Source: Algibacter sp045066735
GTDB taxonomy: Bacteria > Bacteroidota > Bacteroidia > Flavobacteriales > Flavobacteriaceae
DNA: 64,000 nucleotides
Assembly (NCBI RefSeq): GCF_045066735.1
Contig: NZ_JBISHH010000007.1
Location: forward strand, 276,787-340,786
Reading direction: 5' to 3'
Shown here: positions 18,001 through 24,613 of the stretch, in pieces
Layout of the letters: the number at the start of each line of letters is the position of its first letter
Position numbering within the stretch: the first letter of the stretch is position 1
Translations under genes and position numbers: made by a program
Notes under the pieces: generated by a model
The model's database searches: none
What the model was told of the DNA's origin: nothing
Seen by the model: the letters and a program-made list of their open reading frames with translations, nothing else

Positions 18001-18394
18001 TAACTTTAATTTCTGTGTTTTTTGTAAAACGTTTTGCCGTTTCTTTTACCACTGCAAAGGCTTCTGGTAAAATAGTGTTTAAAACATCTTCGGTAATTTT
18101 ATAAGCTTCATCTTTTAATTTATCAATTTCTAAATAAATATCTTCACGACGATCAATATCTTCTGTAGATTCTGCTTCGTTAACTAAGTTCGCAATATTA
18201 TCGTTAGTCGCTTGAGTAGCTTCGGCAATTTTAGCTTTAAATTCGGCTGTTTTTGCTCTTAATTGGTCGTGCGATAATGCTTCTAAAGCCGCCTCGTATG
18301 TAGTAATTTGTTTGACTATAGGTGTAATGGCTTTTACATCTTGTTTCGATTTATCGCCAACAAATACCTTTAGTATAGAATCTAAAAATGTCAT
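15038..18394 (-). CDS. secA: Protein translocase ATPase SecA
   Basis: 1118 residues, long for SecA but usual for Bacteroidota, which carry insertions in the nucleotide-binding region. Walker A is Q-T-G-E-G-K-T (193-199) and Walker B/DEAD is D-E-V-D-S-V. R-T-P-L-I-I-S-G-P and the helicase motif N-M-A-G-R-G-T-D-I-K are present, and W-K-T-H-L-R-K-M-D is in the scaffold helix. SecA drives preproteins through SecYEG with ATP. The C-terminus ends K-G-E-W-V-I-V-E-E and lacks the zinc-binding CxCx8CH tail of enterics. A -7 box at 18522-18529 implies a leader of about 120 bases, with a small hairpin (CTAGGA-CAA-TCCTAG, 18422-18436) close to the start codon. Confidence 0.97.
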   Translation of the reverse strand: MTFLDSILKVFVGDKSKQDVKAITPIVKQITTYEAALEALSHDQLRAKTAEFKAKIAEATQATNDNIANLVNEAESTEDIDRREDIYLEIDKLKDEAYKITEDVLNTILPEAFAVVKETAKRFTKNTEIKVTANEFDRSISADKAYVTLEGDQATWANSWDAAGKAITWDMVHYDVQLIGGIAMHQGKIAEMQTGEGKTLVATLPVYLNALAGKGVHLVTVNDYLAKRDSAWMAPIFEFHGLSVACIDYFKPNSPERKAAYNADITYGTNNEFGFDYLRDNMAHSPDDLVQRPHHYAIVDEVDSVLVDDARTPLIISGPIPQGERHEFTELKPKVDDIVTVQRKYLTGVLAEAKKLIKDGDTKDGGLKLLRVYRGIPKNKALIKFLSEEGVKQLLQKTENYFMADNNREMPKVDEELYYVIEEKNNQVELTDKGVEYISGKDNPDFFILPEIGLEIAKIESQGLSKEDEAEQKEELYKDFGIKSERIHTLNQLLKAYALFEKDTQYVVMENKVMIVDEQTGRIMDGRRYSDGLHQAIEAKENVKIEDATQTFATVTLQNYFRMYRKLSGMTGTAVTEAGEFWEIYKLDVVEIPTNRPIARDDKEDLVYKTKREKYNAVIDDVTKLAEAGRPVLIGTTSVEISELLGKMLSIRKIPHNVLNAKQHKKEADIVDQAGKSGQVTIATNMAGRGTDIKLSAEVKAAGGLAIVGTERHDSRRVDRQLRGRAGRQGDPGSSQFYVSLEDNLMRLFGSERIAKMMDKMGLQEGEVIQHSMISKSIERAQKKVEENQFGVRKRLLEYDDVMNAQREVVYKRRHHALFGERLRVDLANMIFDTSEGITETNKGANDFKNFEFELIRYFSMSSPVTEAEFGKLSAQDITAQIYKAAFENYKEKMMRNAESAFPVIKNVFETQGDKFKRIVVPFTDGIKTLNVVTDLEKAYETQGKQLITDFEKNITLAIIDDAWKTHLRKMDELKQSVQLAVHEQKDPLLIYKFEAFELFKAMIDEVNKDVISFLFKGELPQETQNTIQEAQDRKQENLNTQKEEIPNLDERSAQSRAAGNTQSQQQQVTETIVRDQPKIGRNDRVTIKNVMNGENKTVKFKQAEPLLAKGEWVIVEE

Positions 18395-18521
18395 GTTTTT
18401 AATTTTATATAAATATGTTTTCTAGGACAATCCTAGGTGTTTTTTAGTTAAATTAGAGTATTAAAATAAGCCGTTCTATGAGCTGTTAAAAGCATAGTGT
18501 TGGCTATGTATATTTTAATAT

Positions 18522-18529
18522 CAAAGATA
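18522..18529 (-). promoter_or_regulatory. -7 promoter element of secA
   Basis: On the minus strand TATCTTTG matches TAnnTTTG, about 127 bases before the secA start. The -33 box is not clear. Confidence 0.45.
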
Positions 18530-18543
18530 CCTTTTAGAACAAA

Positions 18544-18569
18544 AAAAAAGCCTCAATTCGAGACTTTTT
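18544..18569 (-). terminator. Probable terminator of the DUF2795 gene
   Basis: On the minus strand, AAAGTCTC-GAATT-GAGGCTTT forms a stem with one mismatch, followed by a long T run. It lies just downstream of the DUF2795 stop. Confidence 0.6.
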
Positions 18570-18592
18570 AACTATTCTTTATGCTTATATTT

Positions 18593-18814
18593 TTAATATT
18601 CATCTTCATTCCACAGATAATCTTCATCTGTAGGGTAATCCGACCATATTTCCTCAATCGAATCGTACGAATCACCTTCGTCCTCAATCGACTGTAAATT
18701 TTCTACAACCTCTAAAGGTGCACCAGTTCTAATGGCGTAATCTATCAATTCGTCTTTGGTTGCAGGCCAAGGCGCATCACTTAAATAAGATGCTAATTCT
18801 AAAGTCCAATACAT
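18593..18814 (-). CDS. DUF2795 family small acidic protein
   Basis: 73 residues starting M-Y-W-T-L-E-L-A-S-Y-L and with W-P-A-T-K-D-E-L-I-D-Y-A-I-R, the core of DUF2795. The C-terminal half is very acidic (S-I-E-D-E-G, then D-E-D-Y-L-W-N-E-D-E-Y). I know it only as a conserved protein of unknown role in Bacteroidota. It has a near-ideal promoter of its own and its own terminator, so it is a single-gene unit that is probably well expressed. Confidence 0.85.
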   Translation of the reverse strand: MYWTLELASYLSDAPWPATKDELIDYAIRTGAPLEVVENLQSIEDEGDSYDSIEEIWSDYPTDEDYLWNEDEY

Positions 18815-18837
18815 GTGTTAATGCGTTTAATTTTTTG

Positions 18838-18867
18838 CAAAAATAAATTTTTAGTTTAAACACACAA
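18838..18867 (-). promoter_or_regulatory. Promoter of the DUF2795 gene
   Basis: On the minus strand, TTG (18865-18867) and TATTTTTG (18838-18845) are separated by exactly 19 bp. Start of transcription should fall about 20 bases before the start codon. Confidence 0.82.
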
Positions 18868-18988
18868 GTAAAAAATGAATTATTTAATCATTAATTTTAA
18901 GAACGTATCCTTTTGTACTCTAAACAGTTGAAATTTATTATTGCATAGTTAATAATTGTAGCAATACTTTTGCTTTTTTTTTGTTTTA

Positions 18989-19122
18989 GGCGTTACCACA
19001 AGATTCGAGTTTTATTCGTTGATTTCTATTTTATATTGAAGAACTCATGAATATAATTATTTCTCTACTCGCTCCCTGCTATTAGTCGCGGAGCTTAAAC
19101 ATGCTGTTCAATCCCTGCCACG
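18989..19122 (+). repeat. Dispersed GCGTTA/TAACGC element, copy B (degenerate)
   Basis: Begins GGCGTTACC and contains ACTCGCTCCC, then CGGAGCTTAAACATG and GTTCAATCCCTGCC. The right end has lost the TAACGC box. The GCTCC/GGAGC arms can pair as in copies C and D. It fills much of the 363-base gap between the DUF2795 and pduO genes; the rest is AT-rich without visible signal. Confidence 0.65.
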
Positions 19123-19177
19123 ATTTCGCTTTCTAATTCAAAATATAGCTTTTTAATTTAAACTTCCAATAAATAAT

Positions 19178-19750
19178 TTAATATTTTTCAGGAATCCATT
19201 TAATTTCATTTGCTTGTAAGTCTAAAGACAACTTTCGTGCCAATACAAAAAGATAGTCCGAAAGTCTATTTAAATACTTTAAAGCATTCGCTTCAAAAGG
19301 TTCTAAGTCGTTAAGTACCGTTGCTAAACGCTCGGCTCTACGGCATACACAACGTGCTATGTGACAGAATGACACGGTTTGGTGACCACCCGGAAGTACA
19401 AAATGTGTCATTTCAGGTAAAGCCTCGTTCATATGGTCCATAGCGAGCTCTAAACGTTCAATATCCATAATCGATATCTTTTCGATATTAAGCCTTTCTT
19501 TACCATTTTTTAAAATAGCTTTTTCCGGATCGGTAGCCAAAATAGCGCCAACCGTAAATAATTTATGTTGTATTTCGGTAAGTAGTTCTTTGTAATCATC
19601 ATTAATATCTTGATCTCGAATTAAGCCTAAATGTGAGTTTAGCTCATCTACAGTACCATAACTTTCTATGCGTATGTGATGTTTGGGTACACGAGTTCCT
19701 CCAAATAAAGCTGTAGTACCGTTATCGCCTGTTTTTGTGTAAATTTTCAT
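19178..19750 (-). CDS. pduO: PduO-type ATP:cob(I)alamin adenosyltransferase
   Basis: 190 residues, all helical after the glycine-rich ATP-binding start (K-I-Y-T-K-T-G-D-N-G-T-T at 2-13). Y-G-T-V-D-E-L-N (about 31-38) and R-R-A-E-R-L (about 138-143) are the signature active-site segments of the PduO class. It adds the adenosyl group to cobalamin, giving coenzyme B12 for enzymes such as methylmalonyl-CoA mutase or class II ribonucleotide reductase. No other B12 genes are nearby. The EutT and CobA classes are excluded by these motifs. Confidence 0.92.
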   Translation of the reverse strand: MKIYTKTGDNGTTALFGGTRVPKHHIRIESYGTVDELNSHLGLIRDQDINDDYKELLTEIQHKLFTVGAILATDPEKAILKNGKERLNIEKISIMDIERLELAMDHMNEALPEMTHFVLPGGHQTVSFCHIARCVCRRAERLATVLNDLEPFEANALKYLNRLSDYLFVLARKLSLDLQANEIKWIPEKY

Positions 19751-19997
19751 AGGATAAAGGTAATTGTTAAAAAAGGAAATTTCAAAAAAGATTACTGTTA
19801 AAATAGAGATGGTTGTTAGAAATATTTCATTTATAGATTTTGAAAAAGACTATTTGTTTTGCGAATGTTATTTAATAATTCTTTAAGGAATTAGCAGTAT
19901 TGCTAATAATACTGTTTTAAAAAGGGGGTAATTAACAGAAACTTTGTAATAATTGCTTGTAAGTTAATTATCACTTATACATTAAAAGTAAAACTAT

Positions 19998-20005
19998 TAT
20001 TTTTG
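19998..20005 (+). promoter_or_regulatory. -7 promoter element of the OmpA-family gene
   Basis: TATTTTTG matches TAnnTTTG, 32 bases upstream of the start codon. A weak TTA box lies at 19975-19977, 20 bp away. Upstream, between pduO and this point, a small overlapping inverted repeat near 19890-19910 is the only other structure. Confidence 0.5.
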
Positions 20006-20036
20006 CACGAAACAACATAAAAAATAAAACTTAATT

Positions 20037-22103
20037 ATGAAAAAAATCTCATTAGTAGTATTATTACTTGTAGGTTCCTTTGGTGCTAAGGCGCAATCTT
20101 ACGTAGGGTTTCTTACAGATAATTATAGCGGTGTAAATAGCGTTATTGCTAACCCTGCTAATATTACGGATTCTCGTTTTAAAACAGATATTAACATAGT
20201 AGGTGTTAGTGCTTTTGGAGGTAACGACTATTATGGTGTTAACCTTATGGATGCGCTTAAAGATGATTACGATTTTGATTTAGATGCAAAAAAATCGCCG
20301 TCTACAGATAACAATGCAGCTATTAATATAGACGTTATGGGGCCTGCTTTCATGTTTAATTTAACTGAAACTAGCTCTTTAGCAATTTTTACTAGAGCAC
20401 GCTCTATGGTAAATGTTGATGAAGTTAATGGTGAAACTATTGATGATCTTGATAATGATGATACCAATGACTTTTTTGTGAATGAAGGTGACTTTAATAC
20501 TTTTGGACATGCTTGGGCAGAGTTAGGTATTACTTATGCTAGAGTTTTGATGAATAAAGATGAACACTTTTTAAAAGGTGGTCTTACTGCAAAATTTTTA
20601 CAAGGTGGTGGTACAGCTAATGCTTACGGTAGAAATGTAACTGTTGACTACACTGAATCTTCTGAAACTATAGTAACAACTGGTTCTATAACTTATGGAC
20701 GTGGTGAGGATTACGATAATGATGATTACGATTATGATCTGCCTGAGGCTATTGGTTTTGGTGCTGATTTAGGTTTTGTTTACGAATGGAGACCAGATTA
20801 TAGAGATTACCAAACAGAAGGTGCAGATGGATCGGCTTATAACCATAAGGATCAAAATAAATATAAATTGAAAATTGGATTATCTATCACAGATATCGGA
20901 AAAATTAATTATAAAGATGCTGTTTCTGAAACCTTTGATGTTACTAATACTGTAACTGAAGATGATATTGACAATGAAGATGATTTAAATGATATTTTGA
21001 ATAACTTATACACGTTAACAAATAGAAGTGTAGGTTATAAAGTAAACTTGCCAACCGCTTTGCATTTAAATGCAGATTATAGTTTAAATAAAAACTTTTA
21101 TGTAAACTTAAACACCGATTTTTCTTTAGTATCTAAAGGAAAAGAAAATGCTAGTCGTATTGCTAATGCAGTATCATTAACTCCTCGTTTTGAGAGTAAA
21201 TGGTTTAGTTTTTATGTACCAGTAAGTATGGTGCAATACAATGGTTTTCAGGCTGGAGCAGGATTTAGAGCAGGGCCTTTATATATTGGTTCAGGGTCTG
21301 TAATAACTGCTTTAGTTGGCGATAATACAAAAGGTGCCGATGTTTACGCAGGTTTAAAAGTACCAGTATATCAAGGGAAGCCAAAAGATAGAGATAATGA
21401 TGGTGTTATCGATAAGTTAGATGGTTGCCCAAAGGAAGCTGGTCCAATTGAAAACAATGGTTGCCCATGGTTAGATAGCGATGTAGATGGTGTTATGGAT
21501 AATGAAGATGCTTGCCCAGATGTTGCAGGTCCTAAAGAAAACAAAGGTTGTCCTTGGGGAGATGAAGACGAAGATGGCGTTTTAGACAATATTGATATTT
21601 GTCCTAAAGTTGCAGGTCCTGTGGAAAACAGTGGTTGCCCGTGGAAAGATTCAGATAACGACGGTGTTTTTGATAAAGATGACGAATGTGTTGACGTTGC
21701 TGGTACAGTTGCAAACAAAGGATGTCCTGAAGTAGTTGTACCTACCGTTGAGGTGCAAGCAACTTTAAATGCTTACGCTAAAACTATTTTATTTAACTCT
21801 GGAAAATCTTCTATTAAAACAGAATCTAATAAAGTGTTAGCTGAAATTGTAAACATTTTAGGTGAATATCCTGATGCTAAATTTTCTATTGAAGGTCACA
21901 CAGATAGTTCTGGAGGAGATACTTTAAACCAAAGACTATCAGATGCTAGAGCAAATGCTGTAAAAGCTTATTTAGTAAAAAATGGTGTAGATGAGTTTAG
22001 ATTATCTGCTATTGGTTTTGGTGAAACTAGGCCAATTGCTACTAATGCAACATCTGCAGGTAGAGCTGATAACAGAAGAGTAGAAATTAACTTAGTAAAG
22101 TAA
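20037..22103 (+). CDS. OmpA-family outer membrane protein with DUF5723 and TSP3 repeats
   Basis: 688 residues. A signal peptide ends at A-K-A-Q. Residues about 20-440 form the DUF5723-type barrel region (S-Y-V-G-F-L-T-D-N-Y-S-G-V-N-S near the start). Residues about 450-565 hold four thrombospondin type-3-like repeats of the D-x-D-x-D-G-V form, each ending N-x-G-C-P, which bind calcium and act as a rigid spacer. The last 110 residues are an OmpA peptidoglycan-binding domain (I-E-G-H-T-D-S-S-G, then A-N-A-V-K-A-Y-L and R-R-V-E-I-N). The protein probably ties the outer membrane to the cell wall. A strong terminator follows. Confidence 0.92.
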   Translation: MKKISLVVLLLVGSFGAKAQSYVGFLTDNYSGVNSVIANPANITDSRFKTDINIVGVSAFGGNDYYGVNLMDALKDDYDFDLDAKKSPSTDNNAAINIDVMGPAFMFNLTETSSLAIFTRARSMVNVDEVNGETIDDLDNDDTNDFFVNEGDFNTFGHAWAELGITYARVLMNKDEHFLKGGLTAKFLQGGGTANAYGRNVTVDYTESSETIVTTGSITYGRGEDYDNDDYDYDLPEAIGFGADLGFVYEWRPDYRDYQTEGADGSAYNHKDQNKYKLKIGLSITDIGKINYKDAVSETFDVTNTVTEDDIDNEDDLNDILNNLYTLTNRSVGYKVNLPTALHLNADYSLNKNFYVNLNTDFSLVSKGKENASRIANAVSLTPRFESKWFSFYVPVSMVQYNGFQAGAGFRAGPLYIGSGSVITALVGDNTKGADVYAGLKVPVYQGKPKDRDNDGVIDKLDGCPKEAGPIENNGCPWLDSDVDGVMDNEDACPDVAGPKENKGCPWGDEDEDGVLDNIDICPKVAGPVENSGCPWKDSDNDGVFDKDDECVDVAGTVANKGCPEVVVPTVEVQATLNAYAKTILFNSGKSSIKTESNKVLAEIVNILGEYPDAKFSIEGHTDSSGGDTLNQRLSDARANAVKAYLVKNGVDEFRLSAIGFGETRPIATNATSAGRADNRRVEINLVK

Positions 22104-22141
22104 TTTCAACTTAATAATATTTAGATAGTTTTTATCTAAAC

Positions 22142-22177
22142 AAAAGCCTCAGAGTTATTGAACTCTGAGGCTTTTTT
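22142..22177. terminator. Bidirectional terminator
   Basis: A 15-bp perfect stem (AAAAGCCTCAGAGTT and complement) around ATTG, with T runs on both strands. It serves the OmpA-family gene (plus) and the methyltransferase operon (minus). Confidence 0.9.
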
Positions 22178-22225
22178 GTTTGTTTTAATTTTTTATACTG
22201 AAGGAAAAGTGAAGTGAAATTTTAT

Positions 22226-22996
22226 TTAAACACGAATTATAAAATCTTCGCGAACTTGCTCTTTCCTAAAGAATACTAATCCCCAGAAAAAAGTATCTAC
22301 AGTAACTTTTATTTTTGGGTGTTTTTTTATGGTTTCCCATGCTTCGGTCATGTCTTTAGACCAATAAATATCATCAAAAATAAAAACAGAATCGTTGTGA
22401 GCCGTTTCTAAAAGCGCTTCAAAATAATCTAAAGTAGCTTGCTTTTTGTGGTTACCATCAAAAAAAATTAAATCGTAACTATTAGTTTTAAGTTGTTTAA
22501 TTTCAACATTAAAATCACCTGTAATAACCTCAATGTTTTTGAGTTTAAATACTTCAAAATTAGATTTAGAAAAAGCGGAAATATTTGGGCAGCCTTCAAT
22601 AGTTGTTATTTTAGCTTCGGGACTTCCTAAATGTAAAGCAGCTGTAGCTATGCCTAAAGAGGTGCCTAGCTCTAAACTGTTTTCGGGTTCAAAGTAGTTT
22701 GATAATCTATATAGCAGTTTTGCGCGCTTATTGGTGGAACCTGCATTTTTAGCCATTTTAGAAATGCTGCGTTTTTCCTGTTTCATAACCTGAGAACCTG
22801 CGCCTAAATCGGTTACTTGTATAAGGGTCTTATTCTTTATAAGTGCTGCTTTATAATCAATTATTGTTTTATAATCGGGGTAGTTTTTTTTGTTGTAAAA
22901 GCACTTGGTAATTAAATCGTACACAAAAGGCGAGTGCACACCGTGCTCATTGGTCGATTTTAAAAGGAATTTAAAATATTGAATAATTTGATACAC
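22226..22996 (-). CDS. SAM-dependent O-methyltransferase-like protein
   Basis: 256 residues, class I methyltransferase fold. S-L-E-L-G-T-S-L-G-I-A-T (about 97-108) is the SAM-binding motif I and T-T-I-E-G-C-P (about 122-128) ends strand 2 with the ribose-binding acid. Y-D-L-I-F-F-D-G-N-H-K (about 170-180) is the motif of catechol/caffeoyl-type O-methyltransferases, with D-D-I-Y-W-S further on. The substrate is unknown. It is the last gene of a minus-strand run with crcB (20 bases upstream) and the SRPBCC gene. Confidence 0.78.
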   Translation of the reverse strand: MYQIIQYFKFLLKSTNEHGVHSPFVYDLITKCFYNKKNYPDYKTIIDYKAALIKNKTLIQVTDLGAGSQVMKQEKRSISKMAKNAGSTNKRAKLLYRLSNYFEPENSLELGTSLGIATAALHLGSPEAKITTIEGCPNISAFSKSNFEVFKLKNIEVITGDFNVEIKQLKTNSYDLIFFDGNHKKQATLDYFEALLETAHNDSVFIFDDIYWSKDMTEAWETIKKHPKIKVTVDTFFWGLVFFRKEQVREDFIIRV

Positions 22997-23016
22997 GCTT
23001 TTATTTACCGTTTTAG

Positions 23017-23382
23017 TTATTTGGCTAAATACATGCCAAAGAATACAGCTAAAAATCCAACCACAAAACTAGCAATAGTATAAATTGCAAAACTGGTAAA
23101 ATCTCCAGATTTTAAAAACATGTGGTTTTCGTAAGCAAAGGTAGAAAAAGTTGTAAAACCACCGCAGAAACCAGTAGCTAAAAGTAGCGTTTGGTTTTGT
23201 GAAAGCGAATCGTGTTTAGCAGCGAGACCTAAAACAATACCTATAAGTAAGCTGCCCAGGATGTTGGCAATAAAAGTGCCATAAGGAATACCGTTTTCTG
23301 TGTTGTTTAAAAGTTTACCAATTAAATAGCGTAATACGCTACCAAAACCACCACCCAAGAAAACAAATACAAGTTGTTTCAT
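23017..23382 (-). CDS. crcB: Fluoride channel CrcB/Fluc
   Basis: 121 residues with four membrane helices. G-G-x-F-G-S-V-L-R-Y at the start, G-T-F-I-A-N-I-L-G-S in helix 2 and G-F-C-G-G-F-T-T-F-S-T-F in helix 3 are the signature of the dual-topology fluoride channel. It lets fluoride leave the cell down its gradient. Only one copy is present, as expected for the homodimeric form. No fluoride riboswitch was seen; the gene lies 6 bases after the SRPBCC gene and has no leader of its own. Confidence 0.93.
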   Translation of the reverse strand: MKQLVFVFLGGGFGSVLRYLIGKLLNNTENGIPYGTFIANILGSLLIGIVLGLAAKHDSLSQNQTLLLATGFCGGFTTFSTFAYENHMFLKSGDFTSFAIYTIASFVVGFLAVFFGMYLAK

Positions 23383-23388
23383 TTAAAA

Positions 23389-24423
23389 TTAATCATCAAG
23401 TGGTTTTATGGCAATGTATATCTCGGTGAGCCATTCCGCAGGGTTTGGGTTGTTCGCCGTTAAGTTGCTATATACTTCTATAGTTGGTCCGTTTTCTAAA
23501 GCTTCTAGTCCGTTTTCAGGAATATAATTCATACCTTTTTTCCAAGCCTCCGTTAGGTTAGTGTAATTTCCTTTTAAAACCGTTTTTACAGCTTTAAATG
23601 GGAGTAATTGTCCTGTTAATATATCACTTTCGCTAGATATTACTTTTTCGGTAGTTGGCATACAACACGAAAACATAACGGCGTTATTCTCTTCATCCCA
23701 TTTATGGTAATTTACAAAAGGCATACCAGCTGTTTGTATGTTATTATTTTCAGCGTAAGCTATAACTTTAGGTAGCATATTCTGCATTTTTGTAGAAAGT
23801 TCATTTATTTTACAAGAAGCGGTGTTATATAAATAGTAACCACCACCGTGTTGAGTAACTCCAATAACGTTGATGCTGTATTTTTTCATGCTCGCAACGG
23901 CAACGCTATCTAGTTTAAACAAACCACGGTCAAAATCTGGGCCGACAGATTCTTCTATAGGTCCTGAAAATGCGGTATACATTTTAGTCATAAAGTCTTG
24001 CTTGCCACTCATGCTCCAGGTTACTTTTGTGCCTTCATTTTCTGGCTCAAAAGACCAATCAATATCCGATTGACTTTCAAATGGTGTTATAAAATTAAGC
24101 TTTTGTGATATGGCTTTGTTTTCTTCCAGACTTAAAGTTGTCATGTTACCTTCCCCTAAAATTTTTCCGTTCCAAGCATAACCTGCATCAACACCACTGG
24201 TTTTATCCAAATAGGTGAGTGCCGCATCTGGTTCTTGCTCGAGCCAAGGTGAAAAGTTTGTCCAGTTTTTATAATCATTTACTTCATTAAAAAGAACAGC
24301 AGATGGAGCATTAATTACCCGACTTCTAGAAAATGAATAAGAGTTGGGTTGCACCGCTATATATAGAGATGTTCCGATAATTATGATAAGTAAAAGAAAT
24401 AAAATATACTTAAAAGCTTTCAT
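23389..24423 (-). CDS. SRPBCC and GyrI-like effector-binding domain protein
   Basis: 344 residues. One N-terminal membrane helix (Y-I-L-F-L-L-L-I-I-I-I-G-T) anchors it. Residues about 30-180 are an SRPBCC (polyketide cyclase-like) ligand-binding fold with I-N-A-P-S-A-V-L-F near its start. Residues about 190-344 resemble a GyrI/AraC effector-binding domain (G-I or G-V-T-Q-H-G-G-G-Y, then A-E-W-L-T-E-I-Y). There is no DNA-binding part, so it may bind a hydrophobic ligand or act as a chaperone at the membrane. It begins the SRPBCC-crcB-methyltransferase operon. Confidence 0.78.
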   Translation of the reverse strand: MKAFKYILFLLLIIIIGTSLYIAVQPNSYSFSRSRVINAPSAVLFNEVNDYKNWTNFSPWLEQEPDAALTYLDKTSGVDAGYAWNGKILGEGNMTTLSLEENKAISQKLNFITPFESQSDIDWSFEPENEGTKVTWSMSGKQDFMTKMYTAFSGPIEESVGPDFDRGLFKLDSVAVASMKKYSINVIGVTQHGGGYYLYNTASCKINELSTKMQNMLPKVIAYAENNNIQTAGMPFVNYHKWDEENNAVMFSCCMPTTEKVISSESDILTGQLLPFKAVKTVLKGNYTNLTEAWKKGMNYIPENGLEALENGPTIEVYSNLTANNPNPAEWLTEIYIAIKPLDD

Positions 24424-24578
24424 TGTTTATGGTTTAGAGAGAAATTATTTAACTCAAAGATAATCAATTTTAAATTTCGTTTAATAAATTCTTACATTTG
24501 TTGTGTGAATGATGGTTTTTTAATAGTAAAATATTCGTTTTTCGTTAAAATCAAGAATGTTAAGTTGCTTTAATAGGC

Positions 24579-24586
24579 TATTTTTG
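24579..24586 (+). promoter_or_regulatory. -7 promoter element of the M49 peptidase gene
   Basis: TATTTTTG fits TAnnTTTG, 28 bases before the start codon. The -33 position has ATG in place of TTG. Confidence 0.5.
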
Positions 24587-24613
24587 TAAGTAAATAAAAT
24601 AATAATTAGAATT

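Noticed and set aside
21371..21718. 115-codon ORF opposite the calcium-repeat region of the OmpA-family gene
   Set aside because: It is the mirror of the repeated D-x-D-G coding units; Ser/Pro-rich, no start signals, and the plus-strand gene is certain.
23017..23400. A fluoride riboswitch before crcB
   Set aside because: crcB lies 6 bases after another gene; no leader exists to hold a riboswitch.
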